A stretch of 64,000 nt of DNA from Rubrivivax sp. (lineage in GTDB: Bacteria; Pseudomonadota; Gammaproteobacteria; Burkholderiales; Burkholderiaceae_C), in assembly GCA_027491255.1 (NCBI GenBank), contig JAIXWM010000112.1, forward strand, positions 1-64,000. The letters run 5' to 3'. Below are positions 50,979 to 61,200 of this stretch, piece after piece. The stretch's first letter is position 1. Each line of letters starts with the position of its first letter. Under the pieces are notes generated by a model, which saw nothing but the letters and a program-made list of their open reading frames with translations, was not told the origin of the DNA and ran no database searches. The position numbers and the translations under genes were made by a program.

Positions 50979-52538
50979 TCAGACCTTGCGCGCGCCTTGC
51001 CAGTAGCGCTCGCGCACGGCGCGCTTGTCGATCTTGCCGATGGTGTTGCGTGGCATCGAGTCGACGATCTCGACCCGCTCGGGCTGCTTGATCGAACTCA
51101 GCGACGAGGCGCGGCAGACCGCCAGCAGCTCGTCGGCCGTGGCGCTGTGCCCGGGCCGCAGCGCCACCACGGCCAGCACCGACTCGCCCCACTTGTCGTC
51201 GGGAATGCCGACCACGGCGGCGTCCAGCACCGCGGGGTGCGTGTACAGCACTTTCTCGACCTCGCTCGGCGCGAGGTTGTAGCCGCCGCGGATGATCAGA
51301 TCCTTGATGCGGTCGACGATGTAGAAGTAGCCCTGCTCGTCGACCCGGCCGACGTCGCCCGAATGCAGCCAGCCGCCGATCAGCGCCTTGGCGGTGCGGT
51401 CGGGCTCGCGGAAGTAGCCGCGCATCGTGTGCGGCCCGCCGAAGACGATCTCGCCGTTCTCGCCCAGCGGCACCTCGGCACCGGCCGGGTCGACCACGCG
51501 CACCGTGGTGGCGAACGAGGGGCGGCCGCAGGAGGTCAGCAGATGCGGCATGTCGTCCAGCGCGCGCACGTGGTCCTGCTTGCGCAGCAGGGTGCCGATG
51601 GAGGCGATCTCGGCCATGCCGTAGAGCTGGATGAAGATCGGCCCGTACTTGGCGATCAGCGTGCGCAGACGTTCGGCCGGGATGGGCGAGGAGCCGTACC
51701 CCAGGGTCGTGATCGAGCGCAGCCGCTGCGGGAAGTCGCCCGGGTCCTGCTCCAGCAGCGTGGCCAGCATCGTGGGCACGAGGAAGGTGTGCGTCACCTG
51801 GTGCTGCTGCACGGTGTCGCACAGAGCGTAGCTGTTGAAGCCCCGGCTCTCGGCAAAGCCGATCGCCGCCCCCGCCATCAACGCCGGCACCATGGTGATG
51901 TTGACGCAGGAGTTGTGCGGGATCTGGATCAGGTAGCGCGAGTCGGCCGTGATCTCGTACTCCAGGCAGGCGACGGTGCCGTGCTGCAGCGCCGCGGCGT
52001 GGTCGAAGAGGATGCCCTTGGGCAGCCCCGTCGTGCCGCTGGTGTAGACGATGGCGAAGGGGTCGGCGGGGAACACCGTGTAGGCGCTGGCGGGCAGCGA
52101 GGCCGGCGCTGCGGCGAGCGCGGCTTCGTAGCTCGCGGGCCGCTCGAGCACCAGGACGGCGATGCCGCGCGCGTCGGCCAGCGCGTGCGCGAGGGCCTCG
52201 AATTCGGGTTCGGTGATCAGCACCCGGGGCTGCGCGTTGTCGAACACCGACTGCAGTTCGGACGGCGTCATGCGGAAGTTCAGGCCCACGTAGACCGCGC
52301 CGGCCTTGGCGCAGCCGGCCAGCACCTCCACCACTTCCATCCGGTTGTGCACCAGCAGGGCCACGCGTTCGCCGGCGGCAACGCCGTGGGCGTCTCGCAG
52401 GCAGTGGGCCAGGCGATTGCTGCGCTCGTCCAGGGTGCGGTAGTCCAGCGTGCGCGGCCCGTCGAACAGCGCCAGGCTGTGGGGCGCGCGGGCAGCGATT
52501 CGGGAGATGGCAAGGCCGACATTCATGATGGCTCGCAT
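50979..52538 (-). CDS. AMP-dependent acyl-CoA synthetase/ligase
   Basis: The 519-residue adenylate-forming ligase has the P-loop YTSGTTGLPKG near residue 165, then GYGSSPIP and QLYGMAE. The adenosine-binding SGDVGRVDEQGYFYIVDR lies near 400, the hinge KDLIIRGGYNLAPSEVE after it, and the catalytic Lys in NTIGKIDKR near 505. It activates a carboxylic acid to its CoA thioester. It is divergent from the P450 gene. The start may be the inner ATG at 52526. Confidence 0.92.
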   Translation of the reverse strand: MRAIMNVGLAISRIAARAPHSLALFDGPRTLDYRTLDERSNRLAHCLRDAHGVAAGERVALLVHNRMEVVEVLAGCAKAGAVYVGLNFRMTPSELQSVFDNAQPRVLITEPEFEALAHALADARGIAVLVLERPASYEAALAAAPASLPASAYTVFPADPFAIVYTSGTTGLPKGILFDHAAALQHGTVACLEYEITADSRYLIQIPHNSCVNITMVPALMAGAAIGFAESRGFNSYALCDTVQQHQVTHTFLVPTMLATLLEQDPGDFPQRLRSITTLGYGSSPIPAERLRTLIAKYGPIFIQLYGMAEIASIGTLLRKQDHVRALDDMPHLLTSCGRPSFATTVRVVDPAGAEVPLGENGEIVFGGPHTMRGYFREPDRTAKALIGGWLHSGDVGRVDEQGYFYIVDRIKDLIIRGGYNLAPSEVEKVLYTHPAVLDAAVVGIPDDKWGESVLAVVALRPGHSATADELLAVCRASSLSSIKQPERVEIVDSMPRNTIGKIDKRAVRERYWQGARKV

Positions 52539-52743
52539 GATACGAAAGCCCTGCGCGAGGGCCGGGCCTGACGTCGTCGGGGCCGGCTCTCGCGCAGTAA
52601 CATCACACCAAACCGGCGTTGCGGTACGAGGGCGGGTCCATGCCGCCCGCCGACGGCAGCCTTCGAGGTGGGGCGCTCGTCAGAGGGGCGTGCCTGCCGA
52701 TCCGCGGCGCGCCGATCACGATTTCTTGGAGGGGAGCCCGGGC

Positions 52744-53934
52744 ATGCAGCTTCAGGTACCAGACCACGTGCCCCGGCACCTGGTGTTCGATTTCGACATC
52801 TACACGGCCAAGGAACTCGAACACGAGCCGCACCGCACGATGGTCGAGTTGCTGCGCTCGCGCCAGGTTCCGCCCATCTTCTTCACGCCGCGCAACGGCG
52901 GTCACTGGATCGTCGCCGGGGCCGTCGAAGGCCTGGAGATGCTGCGCGACATCGAACGCTTCTCCAGCGAGCCGCAGTACAACGCCAACTCGCGCAAGCC
53001 GTGGACGCTGCCCAACCAGGCCGACCCGCCCGAGCACACCGAGTACCGGCGCATCATCAACCCGGCCTTCGTGCCGCGCGCGGTCGCGGTCATGGAGGAC
53101 GGGCTGCGAGCACTTTCAGTGCAGATGGTCGAAGAGCTCGTGCCGCGTGGGGGCTGCAGCTTCGTCGAGGACGTGGCCAAGAAGTTTCCCGTCAACGTCT
53201 TCCTGCGCATGGCCGGCGCGCCGCAGGGCGACCGGGAGATGCTGGTCGACCTGACGGAGCAGGTCGTGCGGCATCCGGACCGCGCCGCGCGCGAGGCCGC
53301 GAGCCATGCGATGGGCGCCTATGTGATGAAAGCCTACGAGGCGCGTCGAGGCCGGGAGGGAGAGGACCTGCTGAGCATGGTGCTGCAGGGCCGCTTCCAG
53401 GGTCGCGGGCTGAACGACGAGGAACTGCTGGGCATGGGCCTGCTGTTGTTCCTTGGCGGGCTCGACACCGTGGCATCGACGCTGGGCTTCGTCATGCTGT
53501 TCCTGGCGCGCCACCCGCAGCACTACCGGCAGCTGGTCGATGACCCGGCCCTGATTCCCGGCGCGGTGGAGGAACTGATCCGCGTGCACAGCGTTGCTTC
53601 CGTGCAGCGCGGGGTGCGCGAGGACACCGAATACCTGGGCATCTCGATGCGCAGGAACGACAAGATGTTCTTCATGACCCAGCTCTACGGCCTGGACGAG
53701 CGCAAGATCGACGATCCCCTGCGCGTGGACTTCACCCGGCCGGTCAGCCCGCACCTGGGCTTCGGCGCCGGGCCGCACCGCTGTATCGGCTCGCACCTGG
53801 CCCGCACGGAGGTGCGCATCTTCCTGGAGGAGTGGACCCGCCGCATCCCGCGCATGAGCCTGGCAGGTGACGGGGTGGTGCGCACGCGGGGCGGCCACGT
53901 GTGGTCGCCGGTGGAGGTGCCGCTGCGCTGGTAG
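52744..53934 (+). CDS. Cytochrome P450
   Basis: The 396-residue soluble class I P450 has an I-helix GMGLLLFLGGLDTVAS near residue 235, where Gly-Leu-Asp-Thr takes the place of the common AGxDT. The K-helix ExxR is in VEELIRVHS. The heme-ligand loop FGAGPHRCIGSHLARTE holds Cys 347. GGAGGGG lies upstream of the start. No ferredoxin or ferredoxin reductase gene is adjacent, so it depends on redox partners elsewhere. It likely hydroxylates the compound handled by the neighbouring ligase and transporter. Confidence 0.93.
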   Translation: MQLQVPDHVPRHLVFDFDIYTAKELEHEPHRTMVELLRSRQVPPIFFTPRNGGHWIVAGAVEGLEMLRDIERFSSEPQYNANSRKPWTLPNQADPPEHTEYRRIINPAFVPRAVAVMEDGLRALSVQMVEELVPRGGCSFVEDVAKKFPVNVFLRMAGAPQGDREMLVDLTEQVVRHPDRAAREAASHAMGAYVMKAYEARRGREGEDLLSMVLQGRFQGRGLNDEELLGMGLLLFLGGLDTVASTLGFVMLFLARHPQHYRQLVDDPALIPGAVEELIRVHSVASVQRGVREDTEYLGISMRRNDKMFFMTQLYGLDERKIDDPLRVDFTRPVSPHLGFGAGPHRCIGSHLARTEVRIFLEEWTRRIPRMSLAGDGVVRTRGGHVWSPVEVPLRW

Positions 53935-53950
53935 GTCGGCGGCGCGGCGC

Positions 53951-54778
53951 CTACTGCCCCCACCAGTGCAGCACGCGCGCGCGCAGCGCGTCCGCGGCCA
54001 GCGTGATGGTGATCCCGACCACGGCGAGCGCGATCACCACGGCAAAGGTGAGCGCAGAGTTGCCGGTCACTGCGGCCGTGCCGAGCAGCGACCCCATGCC
54101 AGGCACGCCGGTGAGGATCTCGGCGGTGACGACGGTGATGACGGCAAACGTGACGGACAGCGGCAGGCTGGCCAGGGTCCAGGCCACGACGAAGGGCAGA
54201 CGGATGCGGGTCAGGATGCGCCAGTTGTCTGCGCCCAGCAGGCGCGCGTTCTGCACCAGTTCCGGACGCACCGATGTGCCGCCCTCGTAGGCGTTGAAGA
54301 AGGCCACGAAGAACACCACCAGCACCGAGATGATCACGCACGAGGTCGAGGTCGGGCCGAACACGATCACGATGATGGGCACCAGGGCGATCCGCGGCAC
54401 GGCATTCATGCCGATGATGAAGGGTCGCATCACTTCGCTGGCGAAACGGAAGTTGCTCAGCAACAGCCCGAACGCGGCACCCAGCACCATGCCGATGGCC
54501 GTGCCGAGCAGCGAGGCATACACGGTGGCGCCGATGAAGCCCCAGATCACCGGCGAGTTCTCGCTGCCCGTGGCCAGGTTGTAGAGCTCGCGCGCGATGC
54601 GCTGCGGCGAACTCACGAAGTAGGGGTCGAACAGGTGCCCCATCGCCTTGAGCGCGGGAATCTGCGGCAGGTATTGCCATGCCAGCAGGAAGAGGGCCAG
54701 CAGCGCCACCTGCGCGAGCCAGATCGGGCCTCGGGCGCTCAAGCGCGCTCGCCAGCGGCTGGGCGTGCCGGCGCTCAT
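53951..54778 (-). CDS. ABC transporter permease (SsuC/TauC type)
   Basis: The 275-residue inner-membrane permease has six helices (WLAQVALLALFLLAWQYL, WGFIGATVYASLLGTAIGMVLGA, VIISVLVVFFVAFFN, FAVVIALAVVGITITLAAD among them). The EAA-type loop is VRPELVQNARLLGADNWRILTRIRLP near residue 180. It overlaps the ATPase gene as ATGA. The sulfonate/nitrate/taurine-type transporter family imports small organic acids as well as inorganic ions. Confidence 0.92.
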   Translation of the reverse strand: MSAGTPSRWRARLSARGPIWLAQVALLALFLLAWQYLPQIPALKAMGHLFDPYFVSSPQRIARELYNLATGSENSPVIWGFIGATVYASLLGTAIGMVLGAAFGLLLSNFRFASEVMRPFIIGMNAVPRIALVPIIVIVFGPTSTSCVIISVLVVFFVAFFNAYEGGTSVRPELVQNARLLGADNWRILTRIRLPFVVAWTLASLPLSVTFAVITVVTAEILTGVPGMGSLLGTAAVTGNSALTFAVVIALAVVGITITLAADALRARVLHWWGQ

Positions 54779-55647
54779 GTCGTGGCCTCCCCGGCAGGGC
54801 GCCGGCTGCGCTGGATCTGCACCGCGAGCTGTTCCCACACCTGGCCGTACAACGAGAGGAACTGCGGGTTCTCGCGCAGGCCCAGGAAGTCGCGCTGCGC
54901 CCCGAAGCCGATCTCGAAGCGCCTGAACACCCGGGCCGGCTGTGCCGTCAGGACCAGCACCTGGTCGGACAGGGAGATCGCTTCGCCGAGGTCGTGCGTG
55001 ATCAGCAGCACGGTGATCCCCTCGCGCTTGACGATGTGGAAGATGTCCTGGTGGATGCCGATGCGCGTGGGCTCGTCCAGCGCGGAGAACGGCTCGTCGA
55101 GCAGCAGCACGCGCGGATGCGGTGCGACCGAGGCCAGGAAGGCGGTCCGGCGCCGCATGCCCCCCGAGAGCTGGTAGGGGAACTTGCGTTCAGCGCCTTC
55201 CAGCCCCGCCAGCCGGATCAGCTCGGCGATGCGGGCCTTCTGCGCGCTGCGATCCAGCGTCGATCTGGCGAGCCTGAAGTGCAGACCGATGTTGTCCTCG
55301 ACCGTCATCCAGGGCAGCAGCGTGTCCTTCTGGAACATCATGGTCAGCGGATGCCGGGGCGGCTGGGCGCGGTCTTGCGACCACGTCAAGCGACCGGCAT
55401 CGGGCTGGAGCAGGCCTGCCAGCAGGGCCAGCAGCGTGGACTTCCCGCAGCCGCTCGGACCGACGAGCCCCGTGATGGAGCCTTCCGGCACGGAAATGTC
55501 CACGCCGTCCAGGACGGGCGCTCCACCCGGGTAGGCGAAGCGCACGCCATCGGCCCGCAGCAGTGCGGGGGGCCCTTGGCCTGAATCCGGAGCGTTCAAG
55601 CCACCGCCGACCCCGTGCTCCGCACGTGTCGCCTCCACGGCTGGCAT
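54775..55647 (-). CDS. ABC transporter ATP-binding protein (SsuB/TauB type)
   Basis: The 290-residue ATPase has Walker A GPSGCGKST near residue 65, Q-loop MMFQKDTLLPW, signature LSGGMRRR, Walker B VLLLDEPFSALD and switch ITHDL. The FQKDTLLPW form is that of the SsuB/TauB group. The start lies three bases after the binding-protein stop; the stop overlaps the permease. The whole ABC set is one transcript: SBP, ATPase, permease. Confidence 0.92.
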   Translation of the reverse strand: MPAVEATRAEHGVGGGLNAPDSGQGPPALLRADGVRFAYPGGAPVLDGVDISVPEGSITGLVGPSGCGKSTLLALLAGLLQPDAGRLTWSQDRAQPPRHPLTMMFQKDTLLPWMTVEDNIGLHFRLARSTLDRSAQKARIAELIRLAGLEGAERKFPYQLSGGMRRRTAFLASVAPHPRVLLLDEPFSALDEPTRIGIHQDIFHIVKREGITVLLITHDLGEAISLSDQVLVLTAQPARVFRRFEIGFGAQRDFLGLRENPQFLSLYGQVWEQLAVQIQRSRRPAGEATT

Positions 55648-55650
55648 GCG

Positions 55651-56649
55651 TCAGCGGCTGGACGGCTGGCCGTTGGCGGCGATCCAGTAGGACATGTCGA
55701 CGCGCTCGTCCCAGGAGTAGAGCTTGTTGGCGCCGTCGATGAAGGGCAGGCCGTACTTGAAGTAGGCCAGAGTCCCGGGCCAGGCACTGCCGCGCACATA
55801 GCCGCCGTCAGGGAACCAGAACAGCTTCTCGGCGACCACCTGCCTGGCGATCACGTCGACCGGGAAGGTCCTGAAGTCGGGGTGCTTGACCAACTCGGCG
55901 GCGACCTGCTCGGGCGGCGCTGTCTTGATGAACTGCTCGACCCGCTTGAGCGCGCGCATCAGCTTCTCGACAGCCGGCCGCTTCTGCCGCAGGTTGTCCT
56001 TCATGCCCCACAGGCCCGAACTCACGGTGTTCTGGATCGTGTTGGGCGGGACTGTCGAGGGGTTGCGCGGGTCCACCAGCAGGCGCAGTCCCCTTTCGAG
56101 TCCGGGCTGCAGGACGGCCAGCGCGCTGACCGCACAGTCGCTGCCGCCGGAGAGCACCGAAGGCACGATCTGGTTGGCGTCACCCAGCTCCAGGATGTTG
56201 AACTTGCCGCCGCCGTTGACCTTGTAGGCCATGGCCGACGAGAACACGGCCGAGCCGGCCCGCGAGGTGGACACGCGCGTGCAGTCGGCGATCGACTTCA
56301 CGTTGGCCGACGCGGCCATGAAGCCGGTGCCGAGGCCCGAGCTGATGGCGTAGACGATGGACGTCTCCTTGCCCTCGCGCACCGGGACCAGCGCCGAAGA
56401 GACGCCGATCACGCTGAGGTCGCCTTCGCCGGCCACCACCAGGTTGAGCGAGTTCGCATAGACGGTCTTGACCGTCAGGCTCAAGCCTTCCTGCTGCGCG
56501 TAGCCCAGTGTTTCGGCCAGGTAGATCGGCGCCAGCGGGGTGGTGTTGCCGGCGCTGAGGGCGACCAGGCGGTCGCCCGATTGCGCTGCGGCCAGGAAAG
56601 GCAGCGCGGCCAGTGCGAGCGCCGCAGCGGCGCGGGTGAACTTCTTCAT
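55651..56649 (-). CDS. ABC transporter substrate-binding protein (NMT1/SsuA-like)
   Basis: The 332-residue periplasmic receptor has a signal peptide (KKFTRAAAALALAALPFLAAAQ). The NMT1/THI5-like fold follows: TTPLAPIYLAETLGYAQQEGL near residue 35, VVAGEGDLSVIGVSSALVP near 75, and STSRAGSAVFSSAMAYK. GGAGGAG lies before the start. The upstream region has an AT-rich stretch (56665-56700) with TATAGA that may be the promoter. The ligand is unknown; context with P450 and CoA ligase suggests an organic acid. Confidence 0.9.
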   Translation of the reverse strand: MKKFTRAAAALALAALPFLAAAQSGDRLVALSAGNTTPLAPIYLAETLGYAQQEGLSLTVKTVYANSLNLVVAGEGDLSVIGVSSALVPVREGKETSIVYAISSGLGTGFMAASANVKSIADCTRVSTSRAGSAVFSSAMAYKVNGGGKFNILELGDANQIVPSVLSGGSDCAVSALAVLQPGLERGLRLLVDPRNPSTVPPNTIQNTVSSGLWGMKDNLRQKRPAVEKLMRALKRVEQFIKTAPPEQVAAELVKHPDFRTFPVDVIARQVVAEKLFWFPDGGYVRGSAWPGTLAYFKYGLPFIDGANKLYSWDERVDMSYWIAANGQPSSR

Positions 56650-56835
56650 GTCAGTCTCCTCCATGTTGTTTGGAATAAGTCTATACGGTTTGAAAGATGC
56701 GCAGGCGTGATCGGGCCTTCCCGCGTCGCCGGTGGCAGCCTTGAATTGGTGGTGGAGGTGGTCGTGGATCACGTCAAGCGACCACTGGTCTTGATGGGGC
56801 CTCCCCCCGTGCCTGCCGGGAGTGCTCCAGCCTCT

Positions 56836-58149
56836 TCACGGTACCGCCACCCGCTCGAGCATCTGTGCCGCAAGCCGGCGGAATTCCGCGCTCAGTGCGG
56901 GATGACCGGCCGCCCGGGCCCAGAAGGCCTGCGCCACGGGCCGCGCGGGGCTCTGCAGGTCCATCGGCTCCGGCGAGAAGGGAGACAGGTCCAGGGCGCC
57001 GGTCTGGACGTCGGGGCGCCAGCGCATCGGCAGCATGTCGTAGACCGGCGCAAGGGTGAAGCGGCCGGTGGCCACGTCGCCGGGCTGCACCCACAGGCTC
57101 AGGTTGCCGAAGTGCATGTCGCTGTTGCCGATGAGGCGGCCGAAGCGCAGCAGGGCCTCCACCTGGGGCCCGGCCTCGGCCGGCAGGCGCTGCTGGCGCA
57201 CCAGGGCCTGCGCCGTGGCGGCCCAGTGCTGGCGCGGGCCGCCCACGAAAGCCTCGTGCACGGCGTGCAGCGGCACGGCGTGGCGCCGGCCTTCGAAGCT
57301 GCGCCCGCCCATGGGGAGCAGACGGTCGAAGCGCTCGGACACCAGGCAGGTGCGCGCGGGCGTCTGCACCACCTGGCTGCGGGCCACGGCCACGCCATGG
57401 TCGTGCAGCACCTGCAGCGCCAGCGACTCGGCGTGCAGCAGGTCGTGCCAGCGCTCGCCGAAAGGCGTGTCGCGCGGCGGCGAGAACTTCACCAGCACCG
57501 CCTGACCATCGGCGCGGCGGGCCAGGAACTTGGCCTGCTCGCCGCCGGCCGAAGACCCGGCCGGCAGCGTGGCGGCCACGTCGGCTGCGAGTGCGTCCAG
57601 GTCGGCCGGCTGGCTGAACACCGGCAGGATGCTCGCCACCGGCTCGCCGACCACCAGCGCCCCGGGCGCGTCGGGCTGCAGCGAGGCGGCGTACAGCTGC
57701 TGCTGCACGGTCCAGCGCTCGGGCTGGCGATCCAGCCCCTGTGGCGCCAGGCGCTGCGCCAGCACGCGGCCGAGGAAGCCCTCGGGCCGCAGCGGCGCGA
57801 GCAGCCAGGGCAGACCGCCCTGAGTCAGCATCTCCAGGCCCGAGCCCTCGACGTGCACATGCGAGCCCGCGGCGACCGCCACGCTGCCCCAGGCCTCGAT
57901 GCGCCCGTCGGCATGCACCCAGTGCAGCGGCAGCCGCGGCGGCAGGCCGGGGTGGGGCCGGGCCAGCGCGTAGCGGGTGCTCCGCCCGCGCCCCAGCACC
58001 AGCAACTCGGCACCCAGCGCGGCGAGCAGGCGCGAGACGGTGGGCTGGCTGCGCCCGAGCGCGGCCTGCAGCTGCGCCGCCGTGGCCACGCCCAGGCGGT
58101 CGAGGGTGCGTCTCAGCTCGGCTTCGAGGGCGTGGCCGGTCGGTTCCAT
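56836..58149 (-). CDS. HipA-family kinase of the YjjJ/HipH type
   Basis: The 437-residue protein has an N-terminal winged helix (LGVATAAQLQAALGRSQPTVSRLLAALG, residues 19-46) fused to a HipA-like Ser/Thr kinase. Kinase motifs are GGEQAKFLARR near residue 205, VLVKFSP (ATP-binding Lys), LIGNSDMHFGNLSL (catalytic Asp) and VYDMLPM (metal Asp). HipB is not encoded beside it, which matches E. coli YjjJ, where DNA-binding and kinase are on one chain. Targets are unknown. It is the last gene of the minus-strand group before the fused IOR gene. Confidence 0.85.
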   Translation of the reverse strand: MEPTGHALEAELRRTLDRLGVATAAQLQAALGRSQPTVSRLLAALGAELLVLGRGRSTRYALARPHPGLPPRLPLHWVHADGRIEAWGSVAVAAGSHVHVEGSGLEMLTQGGLPWLLAPLRPEGFLGRVLAQRLAPQGLDRQPERWTVQQQLYAASLQPDAPGALVVGEPVASILPVFSQPADLDALAADVAATLPAGSSAGGEQAKFLARRADGQAVLVKFSPPRDTPFGERWHDLLHAESLALQVLHDHGVAVARSQVVQTPARTCLVSERFDRLLPMGGRSFEGRRHAVPLHAVHEAFVGGPRQHWAATAQALVRQQRLPAEAGPQVEALLRFGRLIGNSDMHFGNLSLWVQPGDVATGRFTLAPVYDMLPMRWRPDVQTGALDLSPFSPEPMDLQSPARPVAQAFWARAAGHPALSAEFRRLAAQMLERVAVP

Positions 58150-58164
58150 GAATGGCAGATGAAG

Positions 58165-58186
58165 TCAGAAAAAGCGAAACGCTTCA
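58165..58186 (-). terminator. Weak hairpin with U-run downstream of the IOR gene
   Basis: On the minus strand AAGCG-TTT-CGCTT is followed by TTTC, about 65 bases past the IOR stop. The stem is only five to six pairs. It also lies in the leader of the HipA gene, so it may attenuate read-through into it. Confidence 0.35.
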
Positions 58187-58250
58187 ACAACTTGCCGCCC
58201 ATGGAGAATAGCAGATGAATCGAAGATGAATAGAAAGAAAGACAGCAGGA

Positions 58251-61200
58251 TCAGGCTTGCCGCCACTTCTGCATCAGCCCCTCCCACTTGGCCCGCGCGG
58301 CCTTGACGTGGCGCTCCTTCACGTGGCCGTAGCCGCGGATCTCCTCGGGGATGCGGGCGATCTCGGCGGCCAGCGCCAGCTTGGCGGGGGTCAGGGTCTT
58401 CAGCAGTTCGTCGATGCAGGCCTCGTAGTCGGCCCGCAGCCGGCGCTCCATGCGGCGCTCTTCGGTGCGGCCGAAGACGTCGAGCGCGGTGCCGCGCAGC
58501 GCCTTCATCCGCGCCAGCCACGGGAACAGTGACCGCACCCAGGGCCCGAAGGGCTGCTTGACCAGCTCGCCCTTGGCATTGCGCTTGGCGATGGCGGGCG
58601 GGGCCAGGTGGTGCACCAGCTTGTAGTCGCCCTCGAACATGCCGTCGATCCTGGCGGTGAAGGCCGGGTCGGTGTGCAGGCGCGCCACCTCGTACTCGTC
58701 CTTGATCGCCATCAGCTTGAACAGGTAGCGGGCCACGGCCTCGGAAAGCGCCGTGCCCTTGCCGAGCGCCGACTCTGCCGCGCGCACCCGGTCGACGACG
58801 GCGCGGTAGCGCTGTGCATAGGCCGCGTCCTGGTAGCCGGTGAGGAACTCGACCCGGCGCGCCACCAGCTCGTCCACCGAGGGCTTGCGCACGATCTCGA
58901 TCACCTGGCGCGCCGCGAACAGCGCCTGCACCGCGGCCAGGTCGTGCGCGCAGCGCCGGCCCCATTCGAAGGCGGCGAGGTTGTTGTCGACCTGCACGCC
59001 GTTGAGCTCGATCGCGCGCCGCAGCGCGGCGCGGCTCAGCGGCACGCGGCCGTGCTGCCAGGCGTAGCCGAGCATCATCGGGTTGGTGTAGATCGAGTCG
59101 CCCAGCAACTGCTCGGCTGCCTGCTCGGCGTCGAAGGCCGCCAGGCCCTGCGCGCCGACGGCACCCTGCAGCGCGGCCTCGCAGCCGGCTTCGGGGAACT
59201 GCCAGTCGGGGTTGGCGACGAAGGCCGCGGTGGGCTTGCGGTGGGCGTTCAGTGCCACCCAGGTGCGGCCCTGCAGCATCGTCGCCAGCGTCGTGCGGCT
59301 GGCGGTGACGATGGGGTCGCAGCCGATCACCAGGTCGGCGCAGGCCAGGTCCACCTTGCTGGTGCGCAGCGCCTCGGGCGCGTCGGCGATCTGCACATGG
59401 CTCCAGGTGGCGCCGCCCTTCTGCGCCAGGCCGGCCGAATCCTGCACGACCACGGCCTTGCCTTCCAGGTGCGCGGCCATGCCCAGCAGCGAGCCGATGG
59501 TGATGACGCCGGTGCCGCCGATGCCGGCCACCACGATGCCCCAGGCGCGCTCGGCCGGCGGCAGCACCGGCTCGGGGATGTCGGGCAATGCCGCGCCGGC
59601 GCCGCGCGCCTGCCTCTTCGGCTTCTTCAGCGTGCCGCCCTCGACCGTGACGAAGCTCGGGCAGAAGCCCTTCAGGCACGAGAAGTCCTTGTTGCAGGAG
59701 TTCTGGTTGATGCGGCGCTTGCGGCCGAACTCGGTCTCCACCGGCTCCACGCTCAGGCAGTTGCTCTGCGCCGAGCAGTCGCCGCAGCCTTCGCACACCA
59801 GCTCGTTGATGACCACCGTCTTGGCCGGCGTGGCCATCGTGCCGCGCTTGCGGCGGCGGCGCTTCTCGGTGCCGCAGGTCTGGTCGTAGACGAGGATGGT
59901 GCAGCCCGGCACCTCGCGCAGCTCGCGCTGCACGGCGTCGAGCTCGTCACGGTGGCGCACCGTCACGCCCGGGGCCAGGCGCGCCTTGACGGCCGCGTCC
60001 TCGTACTTCTGCGTCTCGTCGGTGACGACGACGATCTGCTTCGCGCCCTCGGCGTGCAGCTCGCGCGTGATCTCGGGCACCTGCAGCGTGCCGTCGATGG
60101 GCTGGCCGCCGGTCATGGCCACCGCGTCGTTGTACAGCAGCTTGTAGGTGATGTTGACGCCCGAGGCGATGGCCTGGCGCACCGCCAGGAAGCCCGAGTG
60201 GAAGTAGGTGCCGTCGCCCAGGTTGGCGAACAGATGGCGGTCCTTCGAGAACGGCGCCTGGCCGACCCAGCTGACGCCCTCGCCGCCCATCTGGCTGAAG
60301 GTGACGGTGCTGCGGTTCATCCACACCGCCATGAAGTGGCAGCCGATGCCCGCGGCCGCGCGCGAGCCCTCGGGCACGCGGGTGCTGGTGTTGTGCGGGC
60401 AGCCGCTGCAGAACCAGGGCTGGCGGTCGACGCCGCGCACGTCCACCGTGGCGAGCGCGCGCTCCTTCGCGTCGATGATGGCCAGGCGCGCGTCCAGCCG
60501 CGCCTCGATGTCGGCTGGCACGCCCAGCTTCTTCAGCCGCGCGGCGATGGCGCGCGCCACCAGCGCGGGTGAGAGGTCGGCCTTGGCGCGCAGCAGCGTG
60601 CGCGAGGCGGGGTTGGGGCTGGCCCACTCGCCGCCGGAGCGGCCTTCGTCACCGCCCGGCGCCTCGTCGAACTTGCCCAGGATCACCGGGCGCACGTCGT
60701 CGCGCCAGTCGTAGAGCTCTTCCTTGAGCTGGTATTCGATGACCTGACGCTTCTCTTCGACGACGAGGATCTCGCGCAGGCCGCGCGCGAAATCACGCGC
60801 GGTGGTGGCCTCGAGCGGCCAGACCACGTTGACCTTGTGCACGCGGATGCCGAGCTGGCGGCAGGTCGCGTCGTCCAGGCCCAGGTCGACCAGCGCCTGG
60901 CGCATGTCGTTGTAGGCCTTGCCGCTGCCGATCAGGCCGAAGCGGTCGTCGGGGCCGGCCACCACGTTGTGGTTGAGCCGGTTGGCGCGGATGTAGGCCA
61001 GCGCCGCATACCACTTGTAGTCGAACAGCCGCGCCTCCTGCTCGAGCGCGTGGTCGGGCCAGCGCATGTGCAGCCCGCCCGGGGGCAGGGTGAAGTCCTC
61101 GGGCAGCACGATCTGCACGCGAGCCGGATCCACCTGCACGCTGGCCGACGACTCCACCACCTCCTGGATGGTCTTCATGCCGGCCCAGACGCCGGCGTAG

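Noticed and set aside
55615..58218. 867-codon plus-strand frame over the ABC and HipA genes
   Set aside because: Antisense shadow; the minus-strand SBP and HipA have clear motifs and ribosome sites.
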